Origin: a virus | Direction: 5' to 3' (one strand) | Virus record (IMG/VR): IMGVR_UViG_3300007735_000541 | Coordinates: 1 to 26,048 of that record | Length of the DNA: 26,048 nt | Part shown: piece after piece, positions 24,150 to 26,048 of the stretch | How positions within the stretch are numbered: the stretch's first letter is position 1 | Layout: each line of letters opens with the position of its first letter | The notes under the pieces: model-generated | Seen by the model: only the letters and a program-made list of their open reading frames with translations | The model's database searches: none | What the model was told of the DNA's origin: nothing | Program-made: the position numbers and the translations under genes

Positions 24150-24824
24150 TTAAATGGGGGCTGGGGGAGTGGCAGGTGGCGTGGTGGTAGGCGGATACTT
24201 GGCCAATGACTCTGCCCTAGGCTTTCTAAGTTTCATTCGCTTGTGACGAAGCTTAGGAGTTTTTGGTGATGCATCTTGTTGTTGTTTAACAGAGTTGGTG
24301 TTGTTGATACAATACTTATTATTCGACAAATGATTTTCTGGTTTGGTAGTAACTGGTTGAATGTCAATGTAGTTATGACTGCTTTCAATTTGTCGCTTTT
24401 CTGGAGTCGCTGTAATTTTCTTCTTCATCGCAATGCCCGCAAGCAACTGCGCCAAGTTTCCGCTGATGCCGTGGGTAACGTCCTGGCTAACTTGCAGTCG
24501 GGCAGAGGGTTGCGAATACGAAAACGATCTTTCTAAAATCCACGCTCTTGCTTGCCAGCTTTTCTCGCCAGCTTGGTTTATGTCTCGAAGTAGGGAAAGT
24601 TCATGCTTTTTTCTCGCAGTTTCCACTCTGCGCGCGAATTCAGGCTTTCTGCTCGCCCATGTTTTAATAGTGTTTGCGTTAACGCCTACCAACGCGCCTG
24701 CTTTCTCTAAAGTAAACCCACTTCCACAAGCTGCGACTATCTCATCAGCTATTTTATCGGAAAATATCTCTCGCCCGTTCTTGGCCTTTTCTATTGCGCT
24801 TGGAGATGCGCCGTTTTCATCCAT
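24150..24824 (-). CDS. Putative terminase small subunit
   Basis: The 224-residue protein begins with a DNA-binding helix-turn-helix pattern (IVAACGSGFTLEKAGALVGVNANTIKTWASRKPEFARRVE), consistent with small terminases, followed by charged helices (ARKKHELSLLRDIN and EKSWQARAWILERSF), also typical. The C-terminal third (about residues 150-224) is low-complexity: KTPKLRHKRMKLRKPRAES and then a Pro/Thr tail. It would recognise the packaging site and recruit the large subunit. The gene lies immediately upstream of the large terminase and starts just behind a leftward promoter-like region (24835-24840). AAGGA directly abuts the ATG, an unusual spacing. The functional call is by position and HTH, not by a characteristic family motif. 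Confidence 0.65.
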   Translation of the reverse strand: MDENGASPSAIEKAKNGREIFSDKIADEIVAACGSGFTLEKAGALVGVNANTIKTWASRKPEFARRVETARKKHELSLLRDINQAGEKSWQARAWILERSFSYSQPSARLQVSQDVTHGISGNLAQLLAGIAMKKKITATPEKRQIESSHNYIDIQPVTTKPENHLSNNKYCINNTNSVKQQQDASPKTPKLRHKRMKLRKPRAESLAKYPPTTTPPATPPAPI

Positions 24825-24833
24825 TCCTTATCT

Positions 24834-24890
24834 TACTATAAAATATCCTAAAATAAAGTTTGACTAATGCAATCGGCTGGTATAGTTTGT
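24834..24890. promoter_or_regulatory. Divergent promoter region between leftward and rightward genes
   Basis: The gap 24825-24894 is AT-rich and separates divergent genes. Rightward: TTGACT (24860-24865) and TATAGT (24881-24886) are 15 bases apart (16 if TTTGAC is used), a good sigma70-like pair; the predicted start point falls almost on the ATG at 24895, so the message would be leaderless or nearly so. Leftward: TATAGT on the minus strand (24840-24835) lies 10 bases before the ATG at 24824, with no convincing -35 hexamer. Both are predictions from sequence alone. Confidence 0.4.
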
Positions 24891-24894
24891 CGTT

Positions 24895-25164
24895 ATGCAA
24901 ACGAAACACACAGCAGAAAACACCGAAGCAAGCGCGGTACTAGTCGCTAGCATACTTAAGAATCTTGATAATTTGATTGACTTATCAAGAGAAAAACGGA
25001 TTCAATTCGATAGTTTTTATTTTGGAGATAGAGAACTTACGAATGAAGAAAAAGATTATGCCGTAAAGACTCATTTTGATCTAAAGAATGAACTTTCAAC
25101 TTACGGAAAGATCTTGAAAGACTTGCTTTCACTTGAAAAGGCAAACAAGGAGAAGCAAAAATGA
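24895..25164 (+). CDS. Small helical early protein
   Basis: The 89-residue protein (MQTKHTAENTEASAVLVASILKNLDNLIDLSREKRIQFD) is mostly helical with charged C-terminus LSLEKANKEKQK. It is not recognised. It lacks Cys and membrane segments. It is the first gene of the rightward set, transcribed away from the terminase from the divergent promoter. The ATG is 8 bases from the -10 box, with no Shine-Dalgarno, which suggests leaderless translation. Early phage genes of this kind often act on host proteins; nothing in the sequence says which. Confidence 0.5.
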   Translation: MQTKHTAENTEASAVLVASILKNLDNLIDLSREKRIQFDSFYFGDRELTNEEKDYAVKTHFDLKNELSTYGKILKDLLSLEKANKEKQK

Positions 25165-25241
25165 CTGAGTTCCTCTTAGTCTCTCTCCTCCTCTCACCCT
25201 GCGCTGTTTTTATGGCGTTGGGATATTTTGGTAAAAACTAA
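25161..25241 (+). CDS. 26-residue membrane peptide
   Basis: A very short frame encodes MTEFLLVSLLLSPCAVFM followed by ALGYFGKN, which forms one membrane-spanning helix. AAGGAG lies 8 bases before the ATG (25147-25152), a strong site, and the start overlaps the upstream stop as ATGA, so translation is plausible. It could be a small regulator or membrane factor, but there is no evidence for function. Confidence 0.4.
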   Translation: MTEFLLVSLLLSPCAVFMALGYFGKN

Positions 25242-25261
25242 TAAAGAAAGGAAACACACAC

Positions 25262-25597
25262 ATGAACAAGACAAAAACATGGAAGATAGGTGAAGAATGC
25301 GTAGGAGGTATTATTCAGGCGAAGATAAGCGAAAACGTTTACTTTCCTGCAAGTACTGCAGTTAAAATATTGATCAAGGATTGGAAAACTAAAGAGATAT
25401 TGGATTCTCAAGTTTTTGGAAGAATCCATGAAAGCAAATTAGAATCGTTCCTGCATGATATGACAACCTCCTACCATGCTTCCAACGTGATGGAATGGGT
25501 AAAGGAAAACGCCTGGAGCCATCGCGTGTTAGTCGCGTTTGACGGTGGAGACAATTGGAAAACGCGAGTCGAACCAAAAACATGGAGCTGCTCATGA
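25262..25597 (+). CDS. Small protein of unknown function in rightward operon
   Basis: The 111-residue protein begins MNKTKTWKIGEECVGGIIQ and shows a mixed beta/alpha pattern: strand-like segments IGEECVGGIIQAKI and STAVKILIKDW, then helices FGRIHESKLESFLHDMTTSYH and VMEWVKENAW, and finally HRVLVAFDGGDNWKTRVEPKTWSCS. AAGGAAA lies about 10 bases upstream of the ATG, a good ribosome-binding site. No family is recognised. Its stop overlaps the next start (ATGA), so it is coupled to the Cys-containing gene downstream. Confidence 0.55.
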   Translation: MNKTKTWKIGEECVGGIIQAKISENVYFPASTAVKILIKDWKTKEILDSQVFGRIHESKLESFLHDMTTSYHASNVMEWVKENAWSHRVLVAFDGGDNWKTRVEPKTWSCS

Positions 25598-26048
25598 TCC
25601 GCAACGCTCCACCCATCGTTCACTTGTCGAAAAAGAGCGGCAACGTAAAGACGGGCAAGATTCCCGTTTCAACTTCAGGCCGCAACACTTGCCCTGACGC
25701 TTGCCCACTCAAAAAAGCAAACGGTGGGAAAGGTTGTTACGGCGAAGGCGGACCGTTGTCATGGCACTGGAACAAGGTTGACGGCGCGGACCGGGGGACA
25801 ACTTGGGAGGGATTTTGCGAATCAATCGCACGCCTTCCCGTTGGTCAATTATGGCGGCATAATCAAGTAGGGGATCTGCCTGGAGACAATAACACGGTCA
25901 ACGGTGTGCTACTTGGTCAACTTGCTAAGGCTAACACGGGCCGCAATGGGTTTACCTATACCCATAAACCCGTATTAGAGCGGCAAGATGGCCCGACAAA
26001 ATCACACCGTGACGCGATTAGAGCCGCAAACCGAAACGGCTTTACCGT
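25594..26048 (+). CDS. Cys-containing phage protein of unknown function (DUF7227-like), truncated by window edge
   Basis: The open frame runs off the right edge after 151 residues. Seen motifs are KTGKIPVSTSGRNTCPDACPL, then GKGCYGEGGPLSWHWNKV with Cys33, Cys37 and Cys48 (spacing C-x3-C-x10-C), IARLPVGQLWRHNQVGDLPG, and AKANTGRNGFTYTHKPV. I recognise this arrangement from a family common in phages and plasmids with no established function (DUF7227-type, name from memory). The clustered Cys may bind metal. GGAG at 25584-25587 favours the ATG at 25594, which also overlaps the upstream stop as ATGA; an in-frame ATG at 25582 is an alternative. Confidence 0.6.
   Translation, partial: MIRNAPPIVHLSKKSGNVKTGKIPVSTSGRNTCPDACPLKKANGGKGCYGEGGPLSWHWNKVDGADRGTTWEGFCESIARLPVGQLWRHNQVGDLPGDNNTVNGVLLGQLAKANTGRNGFTYTHKPVLERQDGPTKSHRDAIRAANRNGFT

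Noticed and set aside
24433-24867. 144-residue plus-strand open frame overlapping the small terminase
   Set aside because: It lies wholly antisense to the HTH-containing terminase gene, has poor start context and unlike-protein composition.
1-26048. tRNA genes, integrase, attachment sites or insertion-sequence ends
   Set aside because: None was recognised on reading either strand; an automated tRNA or att-site search could still find cryptic ones.

Overview
The window is part of a double-stranded DNA tailed-phage genome (Caudoviricetes), most likely a short-tailed (podovirus-like) phage of a Gram-negative bacterium. The evidence is a run of about 23 kb of leftward genes in head-assembly-to-tail order: small and large terminase, portal, scaffold and an N4-gp56-type major capsid protein. 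These are followed by small structural proteins, receptor-binding proteins, a T7 gp11-like adaptor, a gp12-like nozzle, and large virion or ejection proteins with a GH108-type muralytic enzyme. The short-tail inference rests on the adaptor and nozzle genes and on the absence of tape-measure, sheath and tail-tube genes. The Gram-negative host is inferred from two outer-membrane-type lipoproteins, one of them in a spanin-like overlapping pair. No integrase, repressor, tRNA or CRISPR array is visible, and the host cannot be named.

Layout, left to right. Positions 8-1711 hold a small DNA-metabolism block on the minus strand: a likely ssDNA-binding protein, two PD-(D/E)XK-type nucleases and a small helical protein. 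At 1750-2127 a single plus-strand gene encodes a secreted, repeat-built protein inserted against the general direction of transcription. Positions 2124-10696 encode virion proteins: the muralytic protein, a 1455-residue giant, and three further structural or ejection candidates. Positions 10693-14266 carry nozzle, adaptor and a self-cleaving (peptidase S74) tail fibre. Positions 14278-14910 contain three very small genes: a coiled-coil membrane protein, a helical protein and a 39-residue lipoprotein. Positions 14912-17363 hold a tail or receptor-binding protein and five small structural or unknown proteins. Positions 17371-22166 carry capsid, scaffold, a small unknown, a SAM methyltransferase and portal. 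Positions 22163-22658 hold a compact lysis cassette (holin-like, inner-membrane spanin-like and overlapping lipoprotein) squeezed between portal and large terminase. The terminases follow to 24824.

At 24825-24894 a divergent promoter region separates the leftward genes from a rightward set of small early-type genes (24895 onward). These include a 26-residue membrane peptide and, running off the right edge, a Cys-containing phage protein of unknown function. Genes are tightly packed, with many 4-base ATGA, TTGA or GTGA stop/start overlaps, which implies one or a few long polycistronic messages with translational coupling.

The most noteworthy points are the nested lysis genes between terminase and portal, the lone plus-strand secreted repeat protein, a second cluster of tiny membrane and lipoprotein genes beside the tail fibre, a Cys-less FmdB-like protein, a methyltransferase inside the head operon, and near-leaderless divergent promoters.
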